Shown in pieces: positions 53,252 to 62,592 of a stretch of 64,000 nucleotides of DNA. The stretch spans positions 744,001 through 808,000 of the forward strand of contig CAVYPX010000016.1 in NCBI GenBank assembly GCA_963770485.1, in the 5' to 3' direction. Source of the DNA: CAVVEC01 sp963770485 (GTDB lineage: Bacteria; Acidobacteriota; Terriglobia; Terriglobales; Acidobacteriaceae). Position 1 is the first letter of the stretch, and every line of letters starts with the position of its first letter. The notes under the pieces were generated by a model. It was not told the origin of the DNA. It was given only the letters and a program-made list of their open reading frames with translations, and ran no database searches. The translations under genes were made by a program, and so were the position numbers.

Positions 53252-54859
53252 CTATTCTCTCTTGCCTGTACTCGGATTCAACAACAGAATGCCGTTGCTT
53301 CGGACCTTCTTGAAGTTGAACATTTGGGTAATTGAGTTGGCAATACCATCGAATGAACCGTTGCCGATCCGCTGCCCGCCCAGCCAGTTGTCTTCGATGA
53401 AACGAATCACCGAAGTCTGATCGGTGACCGTGTTATCCACGAAGTTTTGCTTTGCCCAAGCAGACACGACGACCAAGGGTAGTCTCGGACCGTAGCCGCA
53501 ACGGCCCAGAGCATGCGGGTTCCCAGTGGGGTTAAGGCCGGGCAGGGAGTTCGCTGCCGTGCCGCAAGCGCCTGGTCCGGTAAGAGCGTCTGCCGGCCCG
53601 GTCGAGGTGTTGAGAATGGGACCCATCTGGTGGTCGTACCAGCCGTCGGAATCGTCCCACACAATCACCACGGCGGTGCTGCTCCAGGAGGGAAGCGCTT
53701 CCAGGAAGTTAACGGTGTTCACGATCCAAGTCTGCTCATCCAGGGGGTCGGAATATCCAGCGTGGCCGTCCTGATAGGCTGGCGCCTTCAGGAAGCTGAC
53801 CGCGGGGAAGTAGCCGTCCGCGACCGCCGCGAAGAAGTCCTGGGTGTCGTATTGATGGTTCGCCGGACCAGCATTGCCAATCTCTGAGAGTGAAGCGGGC
53901 CGGGTGTGTTGCGGATTGCCGGTGGAAACGTAGTAGTTGAAAAATGAGTGGTGCGGAATGTAGTCCAGAGTCGTTCCCGCCAGACCGGTCGAGCTTCGAT
54001 TGCAGCCCGTGGTATTGTTCGGGTTCACAATCGACAGGTTGAATCCGCCCATGAAACCTCCCCAGCTGATGCCCGCCGCGTTGAGCAGATCGCCGATGTT
54101 CTGTCCGCCCATTTGCACCTGGTTACGGGTGGAGCTCGAACAAACATCGCCGATGGGGTCGGCATCGCCAATCACGGTCAGCGAGCCGTCGGGGCCGCCG
54201 TTCACCTCGTCGCCGGTTCCGTTCGCGGTCTGGGAGACACCGTTGGTCTGTCCAGAAACCAGGTTCAAAACGCCGGGAGTGGAGGGGCCGAAAGTCGTGC
54301 CGTAGGAGTTGTCGCTCATGGCAAAATACTGGGCGTAATTCCACAAGGCGGTGACGGTGTTGCCGTCGAAATAGCCCATCACCTGGCTGCTGCCATAACC
54401 CGTGTGAGCTGGAAAGAGATCCAGCAGGCCCGCGTCGAATGCAGATTGTTCATCGGTGTAGTTGTGGTCCTGATCGCCGGTTACCGCCTGCGAACGATCC
54501 AGGCGAAACGGATTGGAGGCAGAGCTGCCATTCGCCGGATTCAGGTTGGGATTGAAGGTCAGCAACGCGTTGGTCAGGCCGTTCACGTTGGGCGTGTTGG
54601 CGGCCGCAGTAAATTTCGGCTCACCCTTGGGATTCGCTGCCACCGGGTAGGTTCCAAAGTAGTGGTCGAACGAAATATTCTCGTCGAAGATCACCACCAG
54701 ATGCTGAATGGGAGTCGCGGTCGGAAAGGCAAAGCCTGCGTGCTTTCCGCGCGCTGCGGCGAAGGCGGGGGTTGAACTTGATCCCAAGACCATTACCGCC
54801 GCTGTGAACACGGCGACGGCTTTCTTGGGGACGAATGCGGCTCGAAACTCCTGCAGCAT
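53252..54859 (-). CDS. Phosphoesterase, phospholipase C/acid-phosphatase type
   Basis: 535 aa. A signal peptide (VAVFTAAVMVLGSSSTPAFA) is followed by the phosphoesterase family start (PIQHLVVIFDENISFDHYFG), the VYSS-like nucleophile region MSDNSYGTTFGPSTPGVLNL, and FVIVWDDSDGWYDHQMGPIL near the C terminus; these are signatures of the phospholipase C family of the alkaline phosphatase superfamily. It probably releases phosphate or a lipid head group outside the cell. ATG 54859 is chosen because of the signal peptide; an in-frame start at 54916 is unlikely. Confidence 0.82.
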   Translation of the reverse strand: MLQEFRAAFVPKKAVAVFTAAVMVLGSSSTPAFAAARGKHAGFAFPTATPIQHLVVIFDENISFDHYFGTYPVAANPKGEPKFTAAANTPNVNGLTNALLTFNPNLNPANGSSASNPFRLDRSQAVTGDQDHNYTDEQSAFDAGLLDLFPAHTGYGSSQVMGYFDGNTVTALWNYAQYFAMSDNSYGTTFGPSTPGVLNLVSGQTNGVSQTANGTGDEVNGGPDGSLTVIGDADPIGDVCSSSTRNQVQMGGQNIGDLLNAAGISWGGFMGGFNLSIVNPNNTTGCNRSSTGLAGTTLDYIPHHSFFNYYVSTGNPQHTRPASLSEIGNAGPANHQYDTQDFFAAVADGYFPAVSFLKAPAYQDGHAGYSDPLDEQTWIVNTVNFLEALPSWSSTAVVIVWDDSDGWYDHQMGPILNTSTGPADALTGPGACGTAANSLPGLNPTGNPHALGRCGYGPRLPLVVVSAWAKQNFVDNTVTDQTSVIRFIEDNWLGGQRIGNGSFDGIANSITQMFNFKKVRSNGILLLNPSTGKRE

Positions 54860-55203
54860 GGTATTTCCTCCGTCTCTTGAAATTTCAACTCGGCAAAAAC
54901 CTGACTCAGTCCTCACCGAACAGTTGTTGCTACGAAAAGCGAACTCAGATTAGTCGAGACTGCAAGGCAGGATTGCTGCGCCTTTGTTAAAAGACAATTA
55001 AATGTTCTCCCGGGAGAGCGAGCGTCTGTGCAAATTTCGGTCTCTTGTCACACCGCGTTCACATTCCGGAATACAAGCCGACAAGCGAATCCTTCGGATG
55101 AATGTATTGATAGCATTTTCCGTATCGCGATAGACTTCCTTGCCCCTCACGCAGAAATCCCACCGGCGCTTATCAACTTCTGGTCTCGGCGTGTGGGGGA
55201 GTT
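54860..55203. other. 344 bp without a supported gene
   Basis: This holds the promoter region of the phosphoesterase gene. Its plus-strand ORF (55028-55297) has no recognisable product and mostly overlaps the end of the neighbouring frameshifted gene. I see no structured element. Confidence 0.45.
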
Positions 55204-56539
55204 CTATTTTGCAGCAGAGATGCGTGACAGCGACACAGGTCGATTCATCACAATCTCCATCTCAGTGAATTTGGGGAGAATCACATCTCGCCCGTGACGC
55301 GTGAGCATGAAGACCACTGATGCGCCGGTGGCGACGATTTTGGCCACGCCAGCAGTCGATGCATCAGTCGCTGTGGACACGAGCGCCTCGACTGCGAGTT
55401 GCGTCGCATCATCTGCTTCTTTCGCAATTCCTGCGGTCACTCCAACGTTTAGCAACATCCATGCTTTGCCGGGACGATCAGCTCTCATGGTCCCTTCAGG
55501 ATCAATGGCGGTATGGGATCTTTCATCCAAGTTCGCTCCGCTCACCGAAGCCGCTATAGGGCTTGCCTTCCCACCGGGGAGGCTGAGGGTTGTGAATTTC
55601 AACATAATCGACCCGGACCGGCTTAAGGTTCGTGGGGGCTGGCTTTTCACCACTTCTCCCTTGAAAAGGCTGCCCTCGGGAATTGCCACGGTCGAACCCA
55701 CCCGCACCGGATCCACCACACGGGCCTGCACCGAGTCTCCGGCGCGGTTCTTGGAAGCGCTGACATCTCCCAGAAGAATGATCCGAATGGGTGTTCCGGC
55801 GGCCACCGTCACCGGCGCTGAAGGGGAAGCGGAGTCCTCCCCGACGGCTGCTTGGGGCCCGGTTCTGGTCGCTTCCAGGGTGAGCACCTGACCTAAGTTT
55901 TTCCTTGCGGAGTATGTCGGTCGCACGGACCTGGGAGGCAAGGCGCCGTTCGGCAATCGCCGAGTCGGATTCGGTCGCGTCGGGATCCGCCGATTTTTTC
56001 TTGGCCGTATGTACTTCGACTTGGTTGCCGATGGAGATCAGCGAGACGCGAAGCGGAATCTCTCGCTTGTCGGATAGAAGGATGCTGGCAGAGTCGAATA
56101 GCGGGTAGTTCTCGTGTCGAGGCGTGAACGCCTTCACTACCCAGGGCCAATAATTACTCAGCGTCCGGCGGCGACGCCCCAGCTTGTCAACAGTAAGCCG
56201 AATCCGGCTGCCGGAGGGGAAAATCTCATCCGCTCCGGAGTACACGTCATCGCATAGTTTTCCCTCGACGACATCTCCTGGCTTGAGCTTCGAAACCTTC
56301 ACTCCGGCGTCCGGCTGGAGTCTGACATAAAGGCTCGGAGCAGGTTGCTCCCAACTTATTTGATCAGGCAGGTTGTTCCCAGGGACTATAGACGGGGTGG
56401 TCGAAGCCGGAACCAAGGCTCGACTCTCATCTGTAGCTGAGTGACTGGCCGCCTGTATTGCCACGACTTCGTCGGCCGCACGTGACACAGAAGTCGCGAC
56501 AGGTAACAGAAGCAGACAGATAACTACTCGGGCCGGCAC
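55204..56539 (-). pseudogene. Secreted hypothetical gene interrupted by one +1 frameshift
   Basis: The likely start is GTG 56539, preceded by AGGGGG; a signal peptide follows (PARVVICLLLLPVATSVSRA). The first half reads in one frame to about 55898 (KLKPGDVVEGKLCDDVYSGA, KAFTPRHENYPLFDSASILL). After a run of five A (on the coding strand) at 55898-55902 the sense continues in the +1 frame (GTPIRIILLGDVSASKNRAG, VAIPEGSLFKGEVVKSQPPR, LKFTTLSLPGGKASPIAASV) to the stop at 55204. Both halves contain a similar beta domain with a GDxVxxxVxD motif, so they belong to one protein. A real frameshift or a sequence error cannot be told apart. Function is unknown. Confidence 0.65.
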
Positions 56540-56676
56540 ACATAAGGTCCCCCTACGTTGGTAATTGTAATTTTTCTCATGGAGAGCTCCGGCCCGTGGT
56601 CTTGAGAATCGTTTTGACATGGTCGGAACTGGGCGCGGGATTCGCGCCCAGTTCCTGACATTCACCGAGAGCAGAC

Positions 56677-56976
56677 TTAATCGCCGTCGTGGTCCCGCGG
56701 CGTCACCGAGTAACGAGGCGCCGGGGGTTCGGAGTTTGCACCCTTCACAGATTTCCAGATGAGTTCGTTCAGCCGCTCCGCCGGAGCGCTGTCCGGGTGG
56801 TTGAAATCCATGCTGTTCGCCTCCAGTATCACTTTGCGCATGGGATCGGAAGCACTCAGTGACTCCAACTCCCGGGGTCTTGTCGCAAATGATGTTCTGT
56901 TCCGGAAGCTGCTGCGGTATACGGATCGCTGTTGCTAGGTTTGTCATCCCAATCGAGAATCGGGTTGGCCACCGCG
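56677..56976 (-). pseudogene. Detached, frameshifted C terminus of the propeller-phosphoesterase gene
   Basis: The 799-aa ORF ends at 56977 with LLGLAPADVL. The expected continuation is found in the two other frames and then back in the original one: LPPLTSYDAVANPILDWDDK, then IPQQLPEQNIICDKTPG, then LESLSASDPMRKVILEANSM to the stop at 56677. The segments fit one C-terminal region of such proteins (PxxSYDAVANP and KMDFNHPDxAPAERLN). Each shift is +1, at about 57000, 56918 and 56870, adding three extra bases in 133 bp. Confidence 0.65.
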
Positions 56977-59376
56977 TCATAGGACGTCAGCGGGGGCAAG
57001 TCCCAGCAACATTTCCATGGTCTTGATCATGCCCGTGGTGTTGTGGAACTGATGGTCAATCGAGTTCTGTTTAATCCACGGGCTGATGACAAAGGCGGTT
57101 TGGCGATGGGCATCCACGTGGTCGGGGCCGTCTTGCGAGTCATCCTCGACCACGAAGATCGCCGTGCTCTTCCAGATTGGGCTATGACTGATCGCATCTA
57201 CGAGTTGTGCCACGCCGTAGTCGTTGTCGGCGACTTCAGCGCGTGGCGTAAACTTGCCGGACGTCGGGCCTTGCGTATGGTCGTGCATCAGTCTTACGGT
57301 CATGAACGCCGGCACGGACTTGCTCTGGAGCATCTCATTGAATTCACGAGCCCACTCTGTATAGCGGCTCGCCGCGTTGTGCTTGCCGTATCCCGTCTCC
57401 GCGTACAGACACGCGTAGTGAGATGGAGCCTCACTGTCGGGATAGTCGGCATCAAAACGGCGGAAATCCCAATCTGTGACACCGGCGAGGTCGTGTCCCG
57501 GTGGTTGATTGCCGACCGCATCCGGATAGTTATCCGGCATGATCACGTTGCCATTGTTGTCGGTCACGCCGAACGACAGGAAGAAGCCGTAGTTGCGATA
57601 GGTCAGCTTGGCTGCTTGTACGGATTCCCAGATGTGACCTCCGGCTGATTGCGTGATGTCCGGAATGGCGGGAGCGCCATTGGGGAAGTAGTCGGGAGAG
57701 ATTTGGTGCCCGTCGGGATCGTACGCCGGGAACCCTCCCACGTCATACCCGTTATTTTGACCTTCCGTATCATACTGTCGGCCACGGCCACTGTAATTGT
57801 AGGGAGCGCTCTTGATGGTGTCTTCATCAGCTATCGCTTGCGTAGACCACGACCAACCGTCATAGCTGACTTCGCTGTCGACGTAGGTGTTGTCCAGGAG
57901 AACAAAACGCTGGGCCAACGCGTGCATGTTTGGAGTGACATCCTTGCCGAAGAGCGCCAGGGATGAATCGCCATTTCCCCCCGGCACATCCCCGAGCACC
58001 TGATCATAAGTACGGTTTTCCTTGACGATGTAGATCACGTGCTGGATCTTGCCCTTCAAGAAGTCGAGGCGATGATCCTCTACGAAGGCATTGTTATCCA
58101 GTACGTTGCGCGTCCACTGCGCCAACTTTGCTTCGTCCAATCCTTTGACCAAAGAAACTTGGCCCTGGATCAGATGCATGTCATAGTCGGGGCTGGAGTT
58201 GAAGTACCACTGAATATAGCCAGGATTGGCATACTGCGCGGTCGTTCCCTTTGCATCGGCAAACAGAATACTATTATTGGTTGGGGCGACGACCGAACTG
58301 GGATACCAGCCTCCGGGGATGTAGCCCTTCAGGGCCACATTTTCTCCGTTGACCGCAAGAACGGCGACCGCGTTCAGGTCGCCCAAGCTGACGTACAGCG
58401 TGCGACCGTCCGGGGAAAGCCCGAGACCGGTTGGGGTGGAACTTCCCGCTACATTCTTCAATGCACCGGGGCGAAGCAGGATGCTGTTTACCACTGTATC
58501 GTCGGCGGTGCGAATGACAGAAACCGTGTCGCTGCCAGCGTTCGCCACGTAAAGGAAGGTTTGTGCCTTGTTCAGAACCAGTCCGTCCGGATTGGCTCCG
58601 GTTGTGATCATCGCGCCTAACGTTGGTTTGGTGGGATCTGATGTGTTCAGGTCGTAGACGGCGCCGTCACGTTCACTGGAAATGTATGTCTTGGATCCGT
58701 CCGACAAAACGGCAACCGCGAGCGGGAAATTCGGAGTTCCGTACCAGCTACCGGTGAACGTGTAGCGGCCAACTTCCTTCTGCGTGGCCTGCGAATAGAT
58801 GGCTACGCTGCTGGGGACAAAGAAGTTTGCGGGATCGTTATTGGCAACGTAAAGAAAGCCGCGTGTGTCGGTCGCGAGGCCGGAAGGAAAATCCGTGGAT
58901 AGGGTGGCGGTAAAACTGCCCATATCGGCCAGAACCCCGTCCGGGGACAAGTTCAATACGTCGACGGTATTGTTGCCGCCTTGCGCGGCATACACCGTGA
59001 TCCCGTTACCGTTACTGCCTCCAAAAGCAAGGCCATAATAAAGACCGTTGGTATTTTGGAAATTGCAGTAGTTGCAGTTAGCGTAGTCGACGGCAGAAGC
59101 GACGTCAGCGCTCCTGGTGTCAATGGCAGTCAGCGCCTGATCGAATCCCATGTCGCTGACCAGCGCGTACTTCCTATCCGGCGAAAGAACTATGTTCATG
59201 GGCAGACTGCCCACATTCTGCCGGATCCCCAGCGGCGGCCACAGAATGCTTTTGCCTGTGATTAGACGGCGGGATTGCGCCATGCTGGTCGCGGATACGA
59301 ACAAAACCAACAGGAGCGGGAGGGGTTTGAGCTTGTAAATGTGCTTGGCTGCTCGATACAGACGTGCAAACCGCAT
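56977..59376 (-). CDS. Beta-propeller plus alkaline-phosphatase-type phosphoesterase
   Basis: 799 aa. After a signal peptide (LPLLLVLFVSATSMAQSRRL) an YncE-like beta-propeller (SPDRKYALVSDMGFDQALTA, GLSPDGRTLYVSLGDLNAVA) is followed by a phosphoesterase domain (IQHVIYIVKENRTYDQVLGD, PNMHALAQRFVLLDNTYVDS, MTVRLMHDHTQGPTSGKFTP). The catalytic Thr is at PNMHA or in NRTYDQ. It is a secreted bifunctional-type enzyme, known in Acidobacteria and others. The ORF stops at 56977 but its natural C terminus continues in other frames, see the neighbouring entry. ATG 59376 starts at a good GGTGCTTC. Confidence 0.85.
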   Translation of the reverse strand: MRFARLYRAAKHIYKLKPLPLLLVLFVSATSMAQSRRLITGKSILWPPLGIRQNVGSLPMNIVLSPDRKYALVSDMGFDQALTAIDTRSADVASAVDYANCNYCNFQNTNGLYYGLAFGGSNGNGITVYAAQGGNNTVDVLNLSPDGVLADMGSFTATLSTDFPSGLATDTRGFLYVANNDPANFFVPSSVAIYSQATQKEVGRYTFTGSWYGTPNFPLAVAVLSDGSKTYISSERDGAVYDLNTSDPTKPTLGAMITTGANPDGLVLNKAQTFLYVANAGSDTVSVIRTADDTVVNSILLRPGALKNVAGSSTPTGLGLSPDGRTLYVSLGDLNAVAVLAVNGENVALKGYIPGGWYPSSVVAPTNNSILFADAKGTTAQYANPGYIQWYFNSSPDYDMHLIQGQVSLVKGLDEAKLAQWTRNVLDNNAFVEDHRLDFLKGKIQHVIYIVKENRTYDQVLGDVPGGNGDSSLALFGKDVTPNMHALAQRFVLLDNTYVDSEVSYDGWSWSTQAIADEDTIKSAPYNYSGRGRQYDTEGQNNGYDVGGFPAYDPDGHQISPDYFPNGAPAIPDITQSAGGHIWESVQAAKLTYRNYGFFLSFGVTDNNGNVIMPDNYPDAVGNQPPGHDLAGVTDWDFRRFDADYPDSEAPSHYACLYAETGYGKHNAASRYTEWAREFNEMLQSKSVPAFMTVRLMHDHTQGPTSGKFTPRAEVADNDYGVAQLVDAISHSPIWKSTAIFVVEDDSQDGPDHVDAHRQTAFVISPWIKQNSIDHQFHNTTGMIKTMEMLLGLAPADVL

Positions 59377-60021
59377 GAAGCACCTCCGGATGGGAAATTT
59401 ATTCCAGCTTTTCCCAACACAGCATCAGGGTGGCGCATTCCGGTAACATTACGATGACCTGCAGATAAATATTCGTTGAAAAATTCGCTACCGGGGCAGC
59501 AACATCGTCAATGCATCATTCAGCAAGACGACCTGAGCACGGATATCAAGAATGTCTAACCTGCAATGGAGCCGAAACGCGTCCCTGAGGCGCCAATGTT
59601 TTCGTCCGAGTTCTAACTGCCCTTATGCAGTCCTGATGCAGTCCTATGTCTGCAACACCTCAACCCCTACTCGCACTGATCCTTTTCGCCCGAATCAATG
59701 ACCTGGCAGGCACGTGGTCAACGTCCGCCTCATGCCATCCGGGCTGCCACCGTCTTGGGTGGCTCAGACGCATCACCGTCTGAGCGCGAAACCATGGGCG
59801 TCCGGATGTGGGTTAACGTTGCGCGAACAGCAAAAGCGGCAATTACCGCTGATTGTTCTCAGTCCGCTGCTAAACGATCAGGTGGGAGGATTCGCCGCAG
59901 TTCTCTCTGCGAAGCCTGCGATGCAGCGGTTATCGCGAAACATGACAGCGGAGAAGCGCATATTGAAGCTTCGGGGTTGAGCTGCTCTGGCGCCTCGTCG
60001 CAAAACCCGAACCGGCGCCTC
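59377..60021. other. 645 bp without a supported gene
   Basis: I see no gene here; ORFs are short and overlap in opposite frames. An 11-bp-period direct repeat ATGCAGTCCT (59625-59634 and 59636-59645) is the only notable sequence. Promoters of the phosphoesterase are expected near 59400. Confidence 0.4.
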
Positions 60022-60462
60022 CTACTTTTTCTGTGACACATTGATCACTGTCACATCCCGAATGTCGCGGGGTTGCAAATTGTCGTCGATCGAGCCGATA
60101 AAGGGCCGCTGAACCTGCGCCCAACTCTTGGACGTCGCCAGGTCCTTCGCCGCGTCGAAGATGAAATAGGTCTGCTTCAACTCCTGACCGCTGGGTAGCT
60201 TGCGGCCTTTGGGCATGCCGGGCATGGTGTATTCTCTGGCAAAGCCTTTGTAGAACGCCGCCACCTTTTCAAAGGAATCGTTGGTGAGATAGACGGTAGC
60301 TTCGGTGCCCGGTGGCAGGGCCTTCATCGCTTCGCGCGTCTCTTTCGTATCTGGCGGCGTGTATTTGGACGCGCCGGGATAAATCTTGAACCCTTGGCCG
60401 GCCACCACCGTTGTTACAGCTAAAACTGCAATTGCAACGCCGGTTCGTCTGATTTTCTGCAT
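60022..60462 (-). CDS. Small secreted hypothetical protein (146 aa)
   Basis: An ORF from ATG 60462, preceded by CAGGAGG, gives 146 aa with a signal peptide (TGVAIAVLAVTTVVAGQGFK). The mature part has FKIYPGASKYTPPDTKETRE, then alternating charged helices and EKVAAFYKGFAREYTMPGMP, and ends in VTVINVSQKK. The GQGFKIYPGA start and the block ATVYLTNDSFEKVAAFYKGF look like a small family of secreted proteins that I cannot name. It is 85 bp downstream of dapA on the same strand. Confidence 0.65.
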   Translation of the reverse strand: MQKIRRTGVAIAVLAVTTVVAGQGFKIYPGASKYTPPDTKETREAMKALPPGTEATVYLTNDSFEKVAAFYKGFAREYTMPGMPKGRKLPSGQELKQTYFIFDAAKDLATSKSWAQVQRPFIGSIDDNLQPRDIRDVTVINVSQKK

Positions 60463-60546
60463 CGTCTGCCTCCTGACAACCACCTGACGCTTCTTCACCT
60501 TCCTGCCGGCAGATTGCGGTTGAATGGCCAAACGAAGACATCGAAT

Positions 60547-61674
60547 TCAAATGCATTTGCACTCACTCCGGATCAGCACGCCCGGCATGTTGTGCGAAAC
60601 ATCCCGCGCTTCCGAAAGTGTGGCGTAAGGTCCGTGCCAGCGCGCATGGTTGGCATCATGGCCCGAGGGACGTCCCTTGCCGTGATTACACTGCCCGCAA
60701 GTCGACCGGTGCAGGACAATCTTGTGCGGTCCAGCCAGCCAGTTTTCGTAGATGTAGAAATTAGCGGACTCGGCCGCTGGAGTGGCAGGCCTGGCGATTA
60801 CTCCGGCTTCGGTTGCGATCTTCTGCAATTTGGAGCGCGTCTCGCGCCGCATGGGCAGCAGTGGCAGCCGGTACACTTCTTCGATCTTGCCTAGCATCGC
60901 TAGCACAGCCTTTACCGGTAGCGGATTCGATTCGATAAAGTTGGCCTGCATCAGCGCCAGGTACTTGCGCTGCAGCCGCCGCGCCGTTGTCCAGTCATTA
61001 TTCAGTGCAGCCCGCGTCATCTCCGCCATCTCATGCGGGATTTCGTTGGAGGCCACAGAGATGATTCCCACCCCGCCGAGCGCGATGACCGGCAACGTGA
61101 TTGCGTCGTCTCCGGAGAAGACGAGAAAATGTTCCGGCACCGCCGCGCAGACCTCCGCGATCTGGCTCATGTTGCCGCTGGCCTCTTTCACACCGGCGAT
61201 GTTCGGAACTTCCGCCAACCGGGCTAGTGTTCCAGGCTCGATGTTTGTGCCCGTACGCCCCGGGACGTTGTAAAGAATGATCGGCTTGTCCACGGCTTCG
61301 GCAATCGCCTTAAAATGCCGATATTGGCCTTCCTGAGTCGGCTTATTGTAATAAGGCGAAGCTGTCAGGATCGCGTTCACACCCGGCCGCGCAGCGACTT
61401 CTTTAGCTTTCTCCACCGCATCGTGAGTCGAGTTGGAAGTGGCGCCGGCCACAATGGGCACGCGTCCCGCCGCGACTTCGATAGTCGTGTCGATGACCTG
61501 CAGCCACTCGTCATGAGAAAGCGTGGGAGTTTCACCGGTGGTGCCGCAGGGAACCAGAAAATCAATTCCCGACTCAATTTGCCACGCCACCAGGCTGCGC
61601 AGGGCTGGCTCGTCGAGCGAGCCGTCCTGACGGAAAGGCGTTACTAAGGCTGTCCCGCATCCACGAAGTTGCAT
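60547..61674 (-). CDS. dapA: 4-hydroxy-tetrahydrodipicolinate synthase with C-terminal Cys/His-rich extension
   Basis: 375 aa, against about 292-300 in most DapA. The class I aldolase core is complete: GTTGETPTLSHDEW (44-57), catalytic Tyr135 in ILYNVPGRTGTN and the Schiff-base Lys163 in AGVKEASGN. It condenses pyruvate and aspartate semialdehyde. From about residue 304 (codons at 60547-60765) an extra 72 residues follow, with FYIYENWLAG, HRSTCGQCNHGKG, ARWHGPYATLSEA and SECKCI; the two Cys pairs could bind zinc. The domain resembles small free-standing proteins I have seen in other bacteria, but I know no function. There is no stop or frameshift between core and extension. Confidence 0.92.
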   Translation of the reverse strand: MQLRGCGTALVTPFRQDGSLDEPALRSLVAWQIESGIDFLVPCGTTGETPTLSHDEWLQVIDTTIEVAAGRVPIVAGATSNSTHDAVEKAKEVAARPGVNAILTASPYYNKPTQEGQYRHFKAIAEAVDKPIILYNVPGRTGTNIEPGTLARLAEVPNIAGVKEASGNMSQIAEVCAAVPEHFLVFSGDDAITLPVIALGGVGIISVASNEIPHEMAEMTRAALNNDWTTARRLQRKYLALMQANFIESNPLPVKAVLAMLGKIEEVYRLPLLPMRRETRSKLQKIATEAGVIARPATPAAESANFYIYENWLAGPHKIVLHRSTCGQCNHGKGRPSGHDANHARWHGPYATLSEARDVSHNMPGVLIRSECKCI

Positions 61675-61749
61675 AGAACTAAGATAGCGCGAATTGGCGA
61701 TGCTGCAAAATGGGTCTAGCGAGTTGCTGGGTCTGGAGGCCGGGGGTGG

Positions 61750-62430
61750 TTACAACTCTCGCCAAATATCCTTGAAGTCAAAAAATCCATTCTTGCCTGC
61801 CAGCCACTCCGCCGCGCGCACCGCGCCTTCGGCGAACCCGCGGCGGGACTTGGCGTCGTGGCAAACATAAATTGTGTCGGCAGGGGAATCGAGCATCAGT
61901 TCGTGCATTCCGACCACGTCCCCCTCGCGAAAGGAAATGATCTCAAGCTCGCTGCCCGAGGCATCGTGGATAATCCGCTGCAATGCCAGCGCCGTGCCCG
62001 ACGGTGCATCTTTCTTGTGCACATGATGGCGCTCGAAGATCTGTCCGAGATAGCGATGACGCAAGGCGGCCGCCGCGGTCCGCGCGACTTCAAAAAAAAG
62101 ATTTACGCCGATGGAAAAATTTGCTGCATACAGGAATCCCGTCCCGCTCTCTTCCACCGTCTGCCGGATTTTTGCCAGCTCCTCGTACCAGCCGGTGGTG
62201 CCGACAACCATGTTTTTTCTGGCGCGAACACAAGCTGCAATATTCTCCAGGGCCGCCCGGGGCGTGGTGAAATCGATGACCGCGTCAAACGGGGCAAGTC
62301 TCGAGGCCGTCAGCGCCGAGGCATGCGGATTGTCCGCAGCACAAAGCACCTCCACCTGATGGCCGCGCTGGCGCGCCACCTCCGCCACCAGCGACCCGGT
62401 CTTGCCACGGCCTAAGAGAAGAAGGTGCAT
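61750..62430 (-). CDS. dapB: 4-hydroxy-tetrahydrodipicolinate reductase
   Basis: 226 aa from ATG 62430, a short DapB. The nucleotide-binding loop is MHLLLLGRGKTGSLVAEVAR, shorter than the usual GxxGRMG. The substrate motif is HHVHKKDAPSGTALALQR, with conserved His and the KKDAPSGTA block. It reduces the DapA product with NAD(P)H. The stop is 75 bp upstream of dapA, and lysC ends about 160 bp before its start, with a dispersed repeat between. Confidence 0.92.
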   Translation of the reverse strand: MHLLLLGRGKTGSLVAEVARQRGHQVEVLCAADNPHASALTASRLAPFDAVIDFTTPRAALENIAACVRARKNMVVGTTGWYEELAKIRQTVEESGTGFLYAANFSIGVNLFFEVARTAAAALRHRYLGQIFERHHVHKKDAPSGTALALQRIIHDASGSELEIISFREGDVVGMHELMLDSPADTIYVCHDAKSRRGFAEGAVRAAEWLAGKNGFFDFKDIWREL

Positions 62431-62485
62431 AAGAAATGTTTTCCGCAGACTGCGCTCTACGACCTTGTTGAACAACCCTCGGTAT

Positions 62486-62574
62486 TGTCATTCCGAAAAG
62501 CGGAGCGACGAGGAATCTGCAGTCTTGCTCAGATCATGAGGAACTGCAGATCCCTCGCTTCGCTCGGGATGACA
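62486..62574. repeat. Dispersed inverted repeat (TGTCATTCCGA type)
   Basis: An 89-bp imperfect palindrome begins TGTCATTCCGA and ends TCGGGATGACA, with internal arms GGAATCTGCAGT and ACTGCAGATCCC. A partial relative is at 17173. It lies in the lysC-dapB intergenic region and is likely to fold in the mRNA. Confidence 0.7.
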
Positions 62575-62592
62575 GCAAGAGAGTATTTTTCT

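Noticed and set aside
55880..55910. Programmed +1 frameshifting
   Set aside because: There is no recognised shift signal such as a slippery stop context, and three further shifts lie nearby, so error or decay is more likely.
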